A DNA stretch of 64,000 bases from Erythroxylum novogranatense (GCA_029891385.1 CM057233.1:52654063-52718062), one strand, 5' to 3'. Shown: positions 1 through 12,513, counted from the first letter of the stretch. Notes: a model not told the origin generated them from the letters alone. Program-made: numbers and translations.

Positions 1-2264
1 TCCTTCTTGAGTGCCCTAAGGTTGATGCAGGGGGGATGTGAGGCTTATCTGGCTCACATGGTTGATACCAGGGTTGAGCGGAGTTTGCAGGATATTCCCG
101 TGATCAGGGAATTTTTGGATGTGTTTCCCGATGAGTTATCGAGATTACCGCCAGATTAGGAGACAGAGTTTGAGATTGACTTAGTTTCAGGTACCGCTCC
201 TATATCTATACCCCCATATAGGATGGCACCAGTGGAATTCAGGGAGCTTAAGGCTCAATTGCAGGAGCTTCTGGATAAAGGGTTTATCAGACCGAGTGTT
301 TCGCTATGGGGAGCTCTGGTACTGTTTGTGAAGAAGAAGGATGGGACGTTGAGGTTGTGTATTGATTATAGGCAGTTGAATCGGGTGAAAGTGAAGAATA
401 AGTATCCACTGCCTAGGATCGATGATTTATTTGATCAGTTACAGGGAGCTCAGGTTTTCACTAAGTTGGACCTGCGATCAGGTTATTATCAGTTGAGGAT
501 TGCAGAGGCCGATGTGCCTAAAAGTGCTTTTAGGAGCAGGTATGGGCATTTCAAATTCTTAGTGATGCCATTTGGGTTGACTAATGCCCCGGCAGTCTTC
601 ATGGCCTTGATGAATAAGGTCTTTCAGCCCTACCTGGATAAGTTTGTGATAGTATTCATTGATGACATTTTGGTGTATTCGAAGAGTAAGCAGGAGCATA
701 CGGAGCATCTGAGGATTGTGTTGCAGATTATGAGAGAGAGGCAGTTGTATGCCAAGTTCACTAAATGTGAATTTTGGCTTGATGAGATAGTGTTTCTAGG
801 GCACGTTGTGTCTGGTGAGGGTATCCGAGTGGATCCAGATACTCTCACAAGAATGAGGCAGTAAGGAGTTGGGAGATCCCGTGAAATGTATCAGAGATTC
901 GAAGTTTCCTCGGATTAGCAGGATATTACCGGAGGTTTGTCGAGGAGTTCTCAGTGATTACAGCCCCCCTGACAAAGCTTCTGAAGAAGAATGTGGCTTT
1001 CAGATGGACAGAGGAGTGTCAGAAGAGTTTTGAGGAGCTTAAACATCGGTTGACTACAGTGCCGGTGTTAGCTTTGCCGTCGGGATCTGGAGGTTTCGAG
1101 GTTTTTAATGATGCTTTGCAGCAAGGATTAGGTTGTGTATTGATGCAGCATGGCAGAGTGATAGCTTATGCCTCGAGACAGTTGAGGTCTCATGAGGCGA
1201 ATTACCCAGTTCATGATTTGGAGTTAGCTGCTGTGGTGTTTGCTCTAAAGATTTGGAGACATTATTTGTATGGTAAGACGTTCCAGATCTTCACTGACCA
1301 TAAGAGTCTGAGGCATTTGCTGAGTCAGAGAGAGCTGAATCTGAGGCAGAGGAGATGGATTGAGCTTCTGAAGGATTATGACTGCACGATTGAGTATCAT
1401 CCAGGGAAGGCCAATGTAGTGGCAGATGCATTGAGTAGGAGATCTCACATCAGTGCAGCTCAGATTCAGATTGAGAGATTGCCTGGCCTGATTCAGTTGA
1501 GAGCTCCGAATGTGCAGATGGATTTGGCTCAGGATGGAACTCTGATAGCCACTCTGAGGCTTAGACCGATGTTGCATGACAGGCTCAGGAGAGTTCAGGA
1601 TCGGGATCCGGTGTTGGTGAGACTGATGGATAGAGTGAGATCTGGTTTGCCTTCGGAGTTTGAGCTGAGAGATGGGACATTGTGGATGGGACAGAGACTG
1701 TGTGTTCCTGATGTTGATGACTTGAGGCGTGAGATTTTAGAGGAGGCTCATTTGGCCGTGTATGCTATGCATCCTGGTACTACCAAGATGTATCGCACTC
1801 TTAAGTTACATTTCTGGTGGCCAGGGATGAAGAGGCAGGTGGCAGAGTTTGTTTCTCGGTTATCGACGTGCCCGTAAGTAAAGGTGAGCACCGTGCTCCG
1901 ATGGGTAAGTGCGTTCGCCGCCTATTCCATAGTGGAAATGGGAACGAATTACCATGGATTTTATTATGGGATTGCCTAGGACGCCGAGACTGTTTGATGC
2001 TATCTGGGTCATAGTGGACCGGTTGACCAAATCGGCTCACTTCTTGCCAGTGAGGGAGAGTAATACTCTCGATCAATTGGCTCAGAAGTATGTGGTAGAG
2101 ATTGTGCGACTGCATGGAGTCCCGGTGTCGATAGTCTCAGATAGGGATCCCAGATTTACTTCGAGGTTCTGGAGGAGTTTGCAGTCGGCTATAGGTTCGA
2201 GGTTGAATTTCAACACAGTATTTCATCCTCAGACAGATGGGCAGAGTGACAGGACGATCAAGAC
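1..2264 (+). pseudogene. chromovirus pol, first part: RT, RNase H, integrase core (broken)
   Basis: Decayed polyprotein. Seen: the window opens in the linker between protease and RT, with an in-frame TAG at 157-159. From 223 the RT is readable, with the DLRSGYYQ block, the MPFGLTNAP block and the catalytic FIDDILVYS box near 655-685. The frame is lost near 863 and regained near 954 in the RNase H region ([11 protein letters not shown]; the tether ends in VVADALSRR). The integrase follows, with WWPGMK near 1818. The zinc-binding segment is damaged and frameshifted near 1870-1960, and the catalytic core resumes as [10 protein letters not shown] and continues through [10 protein letters not shown]. 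Translation is cut at 2264 by the inserted LTR and continues in phase at 12519. In the live family this enzyme copies the element RNA and inserts it; here it is dead. Confidence 0.92.
2260..2264. other. target-site duplication AAGAC, left copy
   Basis: AAGAC stands just before the TGTAACATCCC start of the inserted LTR and again at 12514-12518, just after its TGTTACA end. Removing the insert and one copy restores the integrase reading frame across the junction (IKT then VEDML), which fixes both boundaries. Confidence 0.95.
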
Positions 2265-5200
2265 TGTAACATCCCACCCCCGACAGGAAGGGTAAAATAA
2301 TAATTTAGCAAAGGTCGAGAATGATTAGGACTAATTGGATAATGTCATGCATATTGGTATTGGTCAAACAATGAAATTGTGCACATGTAATAACTGTACA
2401 TGCATTCATGATTATTTCCCGGTATTGGGCCTAAATGGAATTTTATTATGATTAATGTGGAAATTGTATTTAAAAAATTTATTGGACTACGTTTTTGTGT
2501 GTTTTATATTTTAAGGGATTTTTAGAAATTTTTCTAGAATTTTCCGGAGAAAATTTCCGGACCGGAAAAAAATTATCAAGTGGCGAACCGGTTGATTTTC
2601 GGTAGCAAAAATCTCTATCCAATGGCACTGTAATATTGGGTATATTATTTTGGGATTGAAATTAGGGCCATTAGACTAGAATGAGTCAAATTGCATTAGG
2701 GTTGAATAAAAAGTTTTTGTCTTTTATCTTTTTTGTCTTTTTCTCAAAAATGCCAAGTGTCCCCCCTTCATTTATTATACTTGTCTTATTCTCTTCATCT
2801 ATACACGACTCTCCTCCTTGAAATATCTAAAAACTCATTTGGAAATCTTTATTCTTCTTTAACCTTGCCATTTCCTTGTTTTGTTGCTCTCCTTCGATGG
2901 TTTTCTCCTCCTCCCATACAAGAAGCCTTCTTTGCTTTTTAATTGCTTCTTCTTTATGCACACCCAAGACCAAGTTAAGCCTTGAGTGGATGATGATGTT
3001 GTGGGTGGAAAGTGAGAATTAGAAAGTAGAGAAAGTGGAGAAGTGGTGAAGGTAGATAGCAAAGAAAGAATTGAAGATTGAAAGCTAATTTGGTAAGTTT
3101 TTGTTTTAAGCTTTCATTTATACATTAGATTCATTGATGGGTGTGTATTGTTCATTAATCATGGGTTATGATGATCTATTGGCTCAATTCTTGTGTGATT
3201 AGGATGCTTATGCATGTGGAATTGGTATTAGAAGTGATAGGATTTAAGTTGAAGATGAAAGCTGGAAAATGGATTTTTGACCTACTGTACTGTTTTGAGC
3301 ATACCTCATTGTGTGGTCATACAAATGAGTCGAGGTTTATGCCCAATTAAACTTTGGCTTGTTGGCTACAATTTTGTGTGAAATAGGTGTTGTCTAATTT
3401 TAGTCTTAAGAGGGTGAATTTTAGCATGGAAAGTCACTGGTGATGGCTGGAATGAACAGTAACCAAACCACATAACCTAGAGTTTTGATGATTTTTCTAG
3501 ATTAATTGAGAAGGAATTAGGGAAACTGGTCTTCATGAAAGTTGAAGCCTATATTGTTAGCTTTCCATTTCCACTGATTTTTCAATTTTTTGAAATGTAT
3601 ATTGGGAGATATCCACTGTTAACTATTGACTGATTTTGGACATAGTGGTGAAACCTGGCCTAAGCGTCAGATTTGCGAGCATTCTGATTTGAAGCAATTT
3701 TAACAATTTCTGTGAATTGAATTAGCTTGAGTGATCTTCTGAATAGTTTTATAGGAAACATTTATCTTGAAAATGGTATATATCATGTAATTTTTGGAGA
3801 TCAGATTTAGGAGTTATGAGTTTTCAAAACCTGAACCTGCATAAAGGTGTTAACTACTGATCATGGCAGAAACTTGCATAACAGTTTTGAATTGGTTAGA
3901 GATGGAATTGGCTCTTAAGCTCTTCACAAAACTTGAAGTATGTGGTTTTATCTTTCCAATGATATAAGGTAGTGATTTTTTTGACTTGTGTACAGGGAGT
4001 TATGCTTGATAGAACATTACTGTACAGATTGGGTGATTTCTGGGGCAGCATCATTGATTGAATTGTTTGACCTAGTTAAAAATTTAATTTGATTTTGGGT
4101 TGTTCATGAACGTTGTTGATAACATTGGGATATTTCTGAGCATATTTATTGTGTAATTTTTGACTAAGGAACTGGAAAGTTATGGATTTTATAAACTGTT
4201 GCACTGTTTTGACAAATGTTGCACTGTTTTGAGAGGCATTGTGAGGGCAGTAACTTTGATTGCATTTTTGACACCATTAGAGGTGGAATTGGCTTTTGTG
4301 TCCTTCATGAAAGTTGTAGATCTCTCTGTTCTCTATAAAATAGATAACAAGTTTGTCTAATTTGGAGTCCGTAGTAGGGAGTTATGCCCTGTGTAAGTTG
4401 AGATGTCGGAGGACGTTGTTTCAGATCTGCTATTGTATAGCATAAGTCGACTTGCACCCCATATAAGTCGACTAGTACATACACAGTGGTATAAGTCGAC
4501 TTGTATCCTCAGACAAGTCGTCTAGGATCATATATTTTCCTTCTTTTGCTCATAACTTTTCCGTCCGACATCCGATTGACCTGATTCTTGAGGCATCGGA
4601 TTCGTGAGACATTGAATTTCTTTTCATGGAAAATTGGGAATTTTCATATAGGAAATTGATGTGGGTCCAGGTAATGGTTCTTTGATCATTGTTTTATTTA
4701 ATTGGGGACCTATAGAGGTCCAAATTGAGCGCCGTCAGCGCCATTGAATTTCTAATTTTTAAACGGATTTTTCTGATGAAAAAAATGGGATTAGGGCTGG
4801 GAATATCATGAACATGCATTGTGCACCTTCTAAGTGTTACATGTGCATTCTGAAATAGTTCTGATTGAACAATTGATAATGTTTATATCTCGTCATCATT
4901 ATAGAGTCACACTTGGAGCGTCGGTCCACCGACGTCACTGAGACTTCCAGATTTTGGCTCGAAAGTACAGGTGAGTAACCTAGATGGTTCCTCGATTAGT
5001 AAGTGTTTATAATTATGCACTTATAACTCTGTGGAGAATAATTGTGGGATCAAAATTGCGATCGTTCGCCTCGGATTACGGACGGAGGGTCCGATGAATT
5101 GGAAGATCTGACATAGAAGTATATCTGTTTGTGATTCTGTGAACTGACTGGCTTCCACTGTGTGACACTGTGATACATAATTTGATTGTACCGTTACTGC

Positions 5201-6125
5201 TTAACTGGATTGTGATCACTTGTGATGTACTGTGATCCACTATGATATACTGTGATCTGCTTGCTACACTGTACTGCATTTCGACGCCTCTACTGGGGCA
5301 GACTGTTTTATACTGACAGTTAAATTGGGCATATGCATTGCATACATCAATGCATAAACTGATAATAATGATAGTTGTGACCTGAGTCGCCATTGTTACT
5401 GAACCGAGCCTCGTGCTCGAAGGGAGTTAGTGCATACCCAGAGGGCTCTCCTACTCCCTAGACACATCTACTGAATACTGATCACTGTTAAGCGCTCGAT
5501 CACAACACTGTAATAAACTGGAAAAGAGTCACATGTGCATTGCATACAAATGTGATAACTGATTTACGAAATTGCATGAGTTTTGTAAATTGTTATAAAA
5601 TAATACTGAAAGTATCATTGACTGAAACTATGAATTGCTTGCGATATGCATGAATTGGGTGGACCATCGATGATGGTTCCTCACTGAGTTCGCAAAACTC
5701 ACCCAAAATTTGCATCTATTTTTCAGGTCTTGAAGAATACCCCGGTTGACACGAGAGTATGTCTATTGTAGACAAGTGAAGGATAGAGGTCGGGATCAGT
5801 TCGTGTCTGCGTTAGTGTCGCATAATTGTATTATGAACTTTCTGTCAAGGATGCTTGTATCTGTAATGAGCCCAATTTAGTTATGGCTCTTTGTACAATA
5901 AACGATTGTAACTTATTGCTGAATGATCGTAATAACTGAAAATGTTTATCGTGAAACTGAAATCGTATTTCGATTGTGGGCTCGATTATTCTTGTCTTTT
6001 CCGCGAAATGAAAAAAAAAAAATTGTATACCGAGTTTTGACCGATCGATGTAGTACGTCACCCTCATGGGCACGGACTCGAATATTATAACGATATCGGG
6101 TTGGTCAAGCGGAGTGGGTGTTACA
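2265..6125 (+). repeat. LARD 5' LTR, full length (3861 bp)
   Basis: It starts TGTAACATCCC and ends GGGTGTTACA. It holds five degenerate modules of about 85 bp at a spacing of 180-207 bp (3530-4387), then four GTCGAC-type palindromes (4444-4526), then a module starting CATAACTTTTCCGTCCGACA (near 4551). Near its end is a box with the palindrome ACCATCGATGATGGT followed by ACTCACCCAAAATTTGC and TTTTTCAGG (5660-5728). No ORF in it looks like a protein. Confidence 0.9.
4444..4526. repeat. array of four GTCGAC-type palindromes in the LARD 5' LTR
   Basis: AAGTCGACTT at 4444, AAGTCGACTA at 4465, AAGTCGACTT at 4493 and a mutated AAGTCGTCTA near 4515, spaced 21-28 bp. The same array is in the other LTR at 11875-11956. 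The function is unknown. Confidence 0.9.
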
Positions 6126-6131
6126 TTTAGG

Positions 6132-6144
6132 TGGTATCGAGCCA
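6132..6144 (+). other. primer-binding site of the LARD, tRNA-iMet-like
   Basis: TGGTATCGAGCCA lies seven bases after the LTR end. It matches the usual plant initiator-Met primer site TGGTATCAGAGCC except for one missing base. Confidence 0.8.
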
Positions 6145-9100
6145 AAGAATACTGAATGTATCTGGCACGATTTGAAACATAGGTCAAGTTTTATGCATTT
6201 GAGTCGTGTCGTTTGCACTATAGTAATCGATCCCTAGTTCGAGTTGCGAGGATAAATCCTACGATGTGCATATGTGTTAAGTGATTAAGAGAGAGAAAAA
6301 TGAGACTGTATTAGAATGTGAAACTAGGAAAGTATATGGGTAATTAGGAAAGGGAAAAAGGAAAATTGAATAATGAGATGTATGTTATACTGTGATTATA
6401 AACCCTCGAATTTGGTATCAGTATAACTATGTTGGCATGGGTTAATTGAGGAAAGAAACGATATCAAAAGGAATCAGGGGATTTAAAGTGGCAATATTAC
6501 AGCGAAAGAAAACGAACATTTCTACAGCATGGAGAGATCCACTGTGAATATGAGAAACACATTGGTTAAAGTATGCCTATGTGCAAGTAAAAGTTTGAGA
6601 TGATTAGGGAATTAGAGTTGTGACTCGTATATTCAACGAAATGGGGATAATTGGAACTGAGTAAAAAGTATATGCTCCGATAAGGTAAATAGGGATTCAC
6701 TACATTTGTGTTAGTGGATATCATAGATGAGGATGATAGCGAGATTGGAATGAGATCAATATTGTACCGTAATGGTCTACTTTAAACAAAAAAAAAGACG
6801 AAGTGATTCTAAGGTTAGAAAGAGATAGAAATGGTGAGATGAAAGTGTACAGATGAACTGAAGTGGACTCATGATTGCATGAGTAGGGACCAAAATGGTT
6901 ATGTGAATACTTGTAAATCAGTATAAAGGGATATTCGGAGAAAAGAAAGACTGGAAATTTTTACTGCTAGTGCATCGGAAAATTCTGGATTAGTTGAATA
7001 TAGGTATAGGAAACGGAAATGGTAAATGGATGGATAAATAGAGAGAGATACAGTGTATTTGTATTAATGATTTTGTCGTGTTTTGGGTGATGCACTCCCG
7101 AATGTCATATCAATGTGAATACCCTATCGTGGATTGTTTGAGAAAAATAAAGAGAGACGTAGCAATAATGCGATGACATTGTATAAGCCAAGTGGATATG
7201 ACCTTAAAAGGTCAAGCTGATACATGAATGATATGGGAATGAAACTAGGAAACAAAATTGAAACAATGATAGTGATATATGAAAAAAGTTGTCGCATTTA
7301 AGTCGATTTACCGTTGGGAGTACCTATTGGACAGTAAAGTTGATCATGATTAATGAAACGTATGTGAAAGATACATGGAAATCATAGAGGAGATGATCGG
7401 TGAATGATTAGAGTGGCTATAAGTGTAAAGTTCCTAATGGGTTAAAGTAAGACATAAGATGACTGAATGTACCTTTATGAGAGGAAATGAAAAAAAGTAC
7501 ATATTATGGCATCAGTCCTCTATTTGAGGATTAGCGTAAACGGAAAGGAGTTTTATGGAAGTCTGAATTGTATAGGTTACTAATTGGCTTCCGAATAAGA
7601 TGAAATAAGTTTTGGTGAGGAGTAGATTACGGAATAAGTGTTAAAGAAAGTATTTATGTGACCGTCACATGGAACCTTAGTGCAAGGACTGTTCTGATCT
7701 TTAAATTATGGCATAAAATTGTTTTGATTGAAATAGTGCGTATAGTTGAGAATGATTGAAAAGTAATTAGGGACACTAATTGGCTAATGAGACTTTTGTG
7801 AACAGTATAATGATGGTAGCAAGACTAATGGTCAAACGAAAAGAAGTACAGACGAAATCAAAAGTGAAATTGAGTCATATCTCAAGAGGAGATTTAGACA
7901 TAACAAGTGAAATATACGACTGAGGTTATCTGTATTGTGTGTACGGAAATGTAAAGTATCCAACTACATAAGTGGAATTTTAATTTGAGGTGATTCTATT
8001 GCAATGTGAAGTGAATAGATCTCTATATGTGATGCAAAACTGTTGAGAAATCTTGATTTGAAACTAAGAAGAAAATAGTCTCGAACTGCGAAGTGAAATA
8101 CTCAAATAAAGTGGAATTTATGGAAGTCCAAGTACGGATGACTAGGTATTGGCATACGTTGATGTGAATGACAGGAAAAAAATTGAAAAGAGAAAATGAG
8201 TAGAGACAAGAAGTCCTAAAGGGAAACTGACAATGACGTGATGTAGTGTTACCTTCATAAAGGGATTGCAAATACACTACTTGTGGACTCAATGAAAAAG
8301 TTGAATGATGTATGGTAAAGTCAACAAGACCCTAATAGGGAATTATGTGAGGTAAGCAAATGGTAGTGACTATGTTTATAGACGAAATGTGTTTAAAAGT
8401 GTTGAACAGTGAAAAGTAAAAAGAACTATATGAATAATCGAGGAATTTGATACTGAAGATGAGCATGCCCTTGGAGAGTGGGCAGTGTGTGATGAACTGA
8501 GACAATATGTTAAAATGATATAAGATAAATTGAACTGACTTTGATAAATGGTATTGGAGACTTTAGATTCCTATAAGGATACATTGTGTTAATTCGAGGA
8601 AAATGATGGGCATAAATGACTACTATACCGACAATTCTGAAATGAACAGACAATTCTACCGACTAAACTCAAATAGTGAATAGATAATGCTTTGATGAAT
8701 GATCAATTACAGATATTGGGATTTCCAAAGAATGTTAAGTAGATTATGGGTAATTGTGAAGTGTTACTGAAAAATTGAAGTTGTAGATCTAGTGATACTA
8801 GATAAAGGTAAGAAAGGTTAAGAGTGCAGGAGTTAAAGTAGTGAGTCCTATGATGAGTCTGAATATGCAAGTGAAATCGGAAAAACAATATTGCATGCTT
8901 CAAAGAAGAAGTATGTGTACCCGACAAAAAGTGCTAGAACAAGAAAGTGAACAGTTGAAGCTAGACATTCTAGTAAGTATATGCGAAAGTGAAATTGAAT
9001 CACTAGGGGTATAGAACGAAGTGGTTATAGATTCAAGTGCGTAGAGGTTTGAATGTTCAATAGGAAAAGTGCTTAAGTTGGACTGCAGAGGATTATACCC

Positions 9101-9681
9101 TCATGATATAGTTGTGACTGAATGATTATAGAATTAATGGTGATCTAAGAGTCACTGAAATATGAGGGATAAATGCGTTAGGTGGATTACCACCGGTTAT
9201 AGTAAAAAATAGAGATAAGTGTCACTGTGTCGGTACCAAAGAAAAAGGAAGTGTCGCAGACGAGAGAACCTATTTTATTGTAAGTATCATAGTAACAAAG
9301 TGTACGCAGAATTAGCAAAAACGGTATCAAGGAAGTTATTAGAATAAGTATGTATATTGAGAAAAAGGTATTGAATGATAACAGGTTCGGAAATAGTGAT
9401 TTAAGTCATAGCATTGGAACTAAAAGTAGTGGCTACTCTGAAAATGGCAAGTGAGATAGTTAAGATAGTGATATCGCCAACTAACAGCCTTGTTGAGTCC
9501 GTCTACTGTGATGAGTGATAATGAGTTAGCCAAATAAGTGACTGAACAACTGACTGAGTGTGGTTACTGTGACCTTTCAGAAAATGAATCATTGAGTGGA
9601 AAAGTGTATCGGACATGTAGGGTCATTTGATAACTGTCATAGTGAACCGTTGACTGAGAATTTCGAGGACGAAATTTTTAT

Positions 9682-9695
9682 AAGGAAGGGAGAAT
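9682..9695 (+). other. polypurine tract of the LARD
   Basis: AAGGAAGGGAGAAT abuts the TGTAACATCCC start of the 3' LTR. It is the expected plus-strand primer site. Confidence 0.85.
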
Positions 9696-12513
9696 TGTAA
9701 CATCCCACCTCCGACAGGAAGGGTAAAATAGTAATTTGGCAAAGGTCGAGAATGATTAGGACTAATTGGATAATGTTATGCATATTGGTATTGGTCAAAC
9801 AATGAAATTGTGCACATGTAATAACTGTACATGCATTCATGATTATTTCCCGGTATTGGGCCTAAATGGAATTTTATTATGATAAATGTGGAAATTGTAT
9901 TTAAAAAATTTATTGGACTGCGTTTTTGTGTGTTTTATATTTTAAGAAAATTTTAAAAAAATTTCTGGAATTTTTCGGAGAAAATTCCCAGATCGAAAAA
10001 AAATCGCAAAGCGGCGAACCGGTTGATTTTCGGTAGCGAAAATCTCTATCCAATGGCACTGTAATATTGGGTATATTATTTTGGGATTGAAATTATGGCC
10101 ATTAGACTAGAATGAGTCAAATTGCATTAGGGTTGAATAAAAAGTTTTTGTCTTTTATCTTTTTTATCTTTTTCTAAAAAATGCCAAGTGTCCCCCCCTT
10201 CATTTATTATACTTGTCTTATTCTCTTCATCTATACACGACTCTCCTCCTTGAAATATCTAAAAACTCATTTGGAAAGCTTTATTATTCTTTAACCTTGC
10301 CATTTCCTTGTTTTGTTACTCTCCTTCGATGGTTTTCTCCTCCTCCCATACAAGAAGCCTTCTTTGCTTTTTAATTGCTTCTTCTTTATGCACACCCAAG
10401 ACCAAGTTAAGCCTTGAGTGGATGATGATGTTGTGGGTGGAAAGTGAGAATTAGAAAGTAGAGAAAGTGGAGAAGTGGTGAAGGTAGATAGCAAAGAAAG
10501 AATTGAAGATTGAAAGCTAATTTGGTAAGTTTTTGTTTTAAGCTTTCATTTATACATTAGATGCATTGATGGGTGTGTATTGGTCATTAATCATGGGTTA
10601 TGATGATCTATTGGCACAATTTTTGTGTGATTAGGATGCTTATGCATGTGGAATTGGTATTAGAAGTGATAGGATTTAAGTTGAAGATGAAAGCTAGAAA
10701 ATGAATTTTTGACCTACTGTATTGTTTTTAGCATAACTCATTGTGTGGTTATGCAAATGAGTCAAGGTTTGTGCCCAATTAAACTTGGCTTGTTGGCTAC
10801 ATTTTTTTCTGAAATAGGTGTTGTCTAATTTTAGTCTTAAGAGGGCGAATTTTAGCATGGAAAGTTACTGGTGATGGCTGGAATGAACAGTAACCAAACC
10901 ACATAACCTAGAGTTTTGATGATTTTTCTAGATTAATTGAGAAGAAATTAGGAAAAATGGTCTTCATGAAATTTGAAGCCTATATTGTTAAATTTCCATT
11001 GCCACTGATTTTTCAATTTTTCTATATGTATATTGGAAAATATCCACTGTTAACTATTGACTGATTTTGGACATGGTGGTGAAACCTAGCCTAAGCGTCA
11101 GATTTGCGAGCACTCTGATTTGAAACCATTTTAGAAATTTCTGTGAATTGAATTAGCTTGAGTGATCTTATGAATAGTTGTATAGGAAACATTTATCTTG
11201 AAAATGGTATATAGCATGTAAATTTTGGAGATCAGAATTGGGAGTTATGAGTTTTCAAAACCTGAACCTGCATAAAGGTGTTAACTGCTGATCATGGCAG
11301 AAACTTGCATAACAGTTTTGAATTGGTTAGAAATGGAATTGGCTCTTAAGTTCATCATAAAACTTGAAGTATGTGGTTTTATCTTTCCAATGATATAAGG
11401 TAGTGATTTTTTTGACTTATTTACAGGGAGTTATGCTTCATAGAACATTACTGTCCAGATTGGGTGATTTTTGGAGCAGCATCATTGATCGAATTGTTTG
11501 ACCTAGTTAACAATTGAATTTGATTTTGGGTTATTCATGAAAGTTGTTGATAACATTGGGATATTTCTGAGAATATTTATTGTGTAATTTTTGACTAAGG
11601 AACTGGAAAATTACGGATTTTATAAACTGTTGCACTGTTTTGACAAATGTTGCACTGTTTTGAGAGGCATTGTGAGGGAATTAACTTTGATTGCATTTTT
11701 GACACCCTTAAAGGTGGAATTGGCTTTTTTGTCCTTCATGAAACTTGTAGAGCTCTCTGTTCTCTATAAAATAGACACCAAGTTTGTCCATTTTGGAGTC
11801 TGGAATAGGGAGTTATGCCCTATGTAAGTTGAGATGTCGGAGGACGTTGTTTCAGATCTGCTATTGTATAGCATAAGTCGACTTGCACCCCATATAAGTC
11901 GACTAGTACATACACAGTGGTATAAGTTGACTTGCATGCTCAAACAAGTCGACTAGGATCATATATTTTTCTTCTTTTGCTCATAACTTTTCCGTCCGAC
12001 ATCCGATTGACCTGATTCTTGAGGCATCGGATTCGTGAGACATTGAATTTCTTTTCATGAAAAATTGGGAATTTTTGGACAGGAAATTGATGTGTGTCCA
12101 GGTAATAATTCTTTGATCACTGTTTTATTTAATTGGAGACCTATAGAGAAGGATAGAGGTCGGGATCAGTTCGTGTCTGCATTAGTGTCGCATAATTGTA
12201 TTCTGAACTTTCTGTCAAGGATGCTTGTATCTGTAATGAGCCCAATTTAGTTATGGCTCTTTGTACATTAAACGATTGTAACTTATTGCTGAATGATCGT
12301 AATAACAAAAAATGTTTACTGCTGAAACTGAAACTGTGTATTTCTGATTGTGGGCTCAAATTATTACTGTCTTTTCTGCGCAAATGAAAAATAAAAACAA
12401 ACAATTGTATACTGAGTTTTGACCGACTGATGTAGTACGTCACCCTCGCGGGGTACGGACTCGGATATTGCCAACGATATCGGGTTCGGGTCACGCGGGA
12501 GTGGGGTGTTACA
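9696..12513 (+). repeat. LARD 3' LTR with a 1.06-kb internal deletion
   Basis: It is collinear with the 5' LTR up to TATAGAG at about 12148 and then jumps to AAGGATAGAGG. The segment corresponding to about 4718-5778 of the 5' LTR is missing, with one shared base at the join. The missing part holds the ATCGAT palindrome and TTTCAGG box. It ends GGGTGTTACA and is followed by the second AAGAC. Confidence 0.9.

Larger units (their letters stand above)
6126..9695 (+). other. LARD internal region, non-coding
   Basis: This is 3.57 kb between the LTRs. No plus-strand ORF reaches 60 codons, and the two minus-strand ORFs (8023-8292, 8703-8927) look like chance open frames in AT-rich sequence. The plus strand is visibly purine-rich, with many short GA-rich words. 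The last 35 bases (TTTCGAGGACGAAATT, then a purine tract) resemble the 3' end of Tekay pol. I see no gag, protease or pol relic. It may act as an RNA packaging or dimerisation region, but that is inference. Confidence 0.8.
2265..12513 (+). mobile_element. LARD-type non-autonomous LTR retrotransposon, 10.2 kb
   Basis: This is a complete element with two long LTRs (3861 and 2818 bp), a 3570-bp internal region without a meaningful ORF, a primer-binding site, a polypurine tract and a perfect 5-bp duplication AAGAC. Known: plants carry LARDs (large retrotransposon derivatives), which have multi-kilobase LTRs around a conserved non-coding interior and need another element's proteins. Inferred: Tekay-type proteins moved it, because its 3' end resembles Tekay ends and it sits inside a Tekay copy. 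The two LTRs differ by scattered substitutions plus one 1.06-kb deletion, so it is not very young. Confidence 0.88.

Noticed and set aside
4444..4526. A CRISPR-like array
   Set aside because: Repeats are 10-12 bp palindromes with spacers of about 10-18 bp inside a plant LTR; there are no cas genes and the context is eukaryotic.
5076..6187. Minus-strand frames at 5076-5393 and 5831-6187 as genes
   Set aside because: They lie antisense in the LARD LTR, show no recognised domain, and the first is lost by deletion in the other LTR copy.
8023..8927. Minus-strand frames in the LARD interior as gag or env relics
   Set aside because: No conserved block is visible, and the plus strand carries no counterpart. 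Chance open frames are expected on the strand opposite a purine-rich one.
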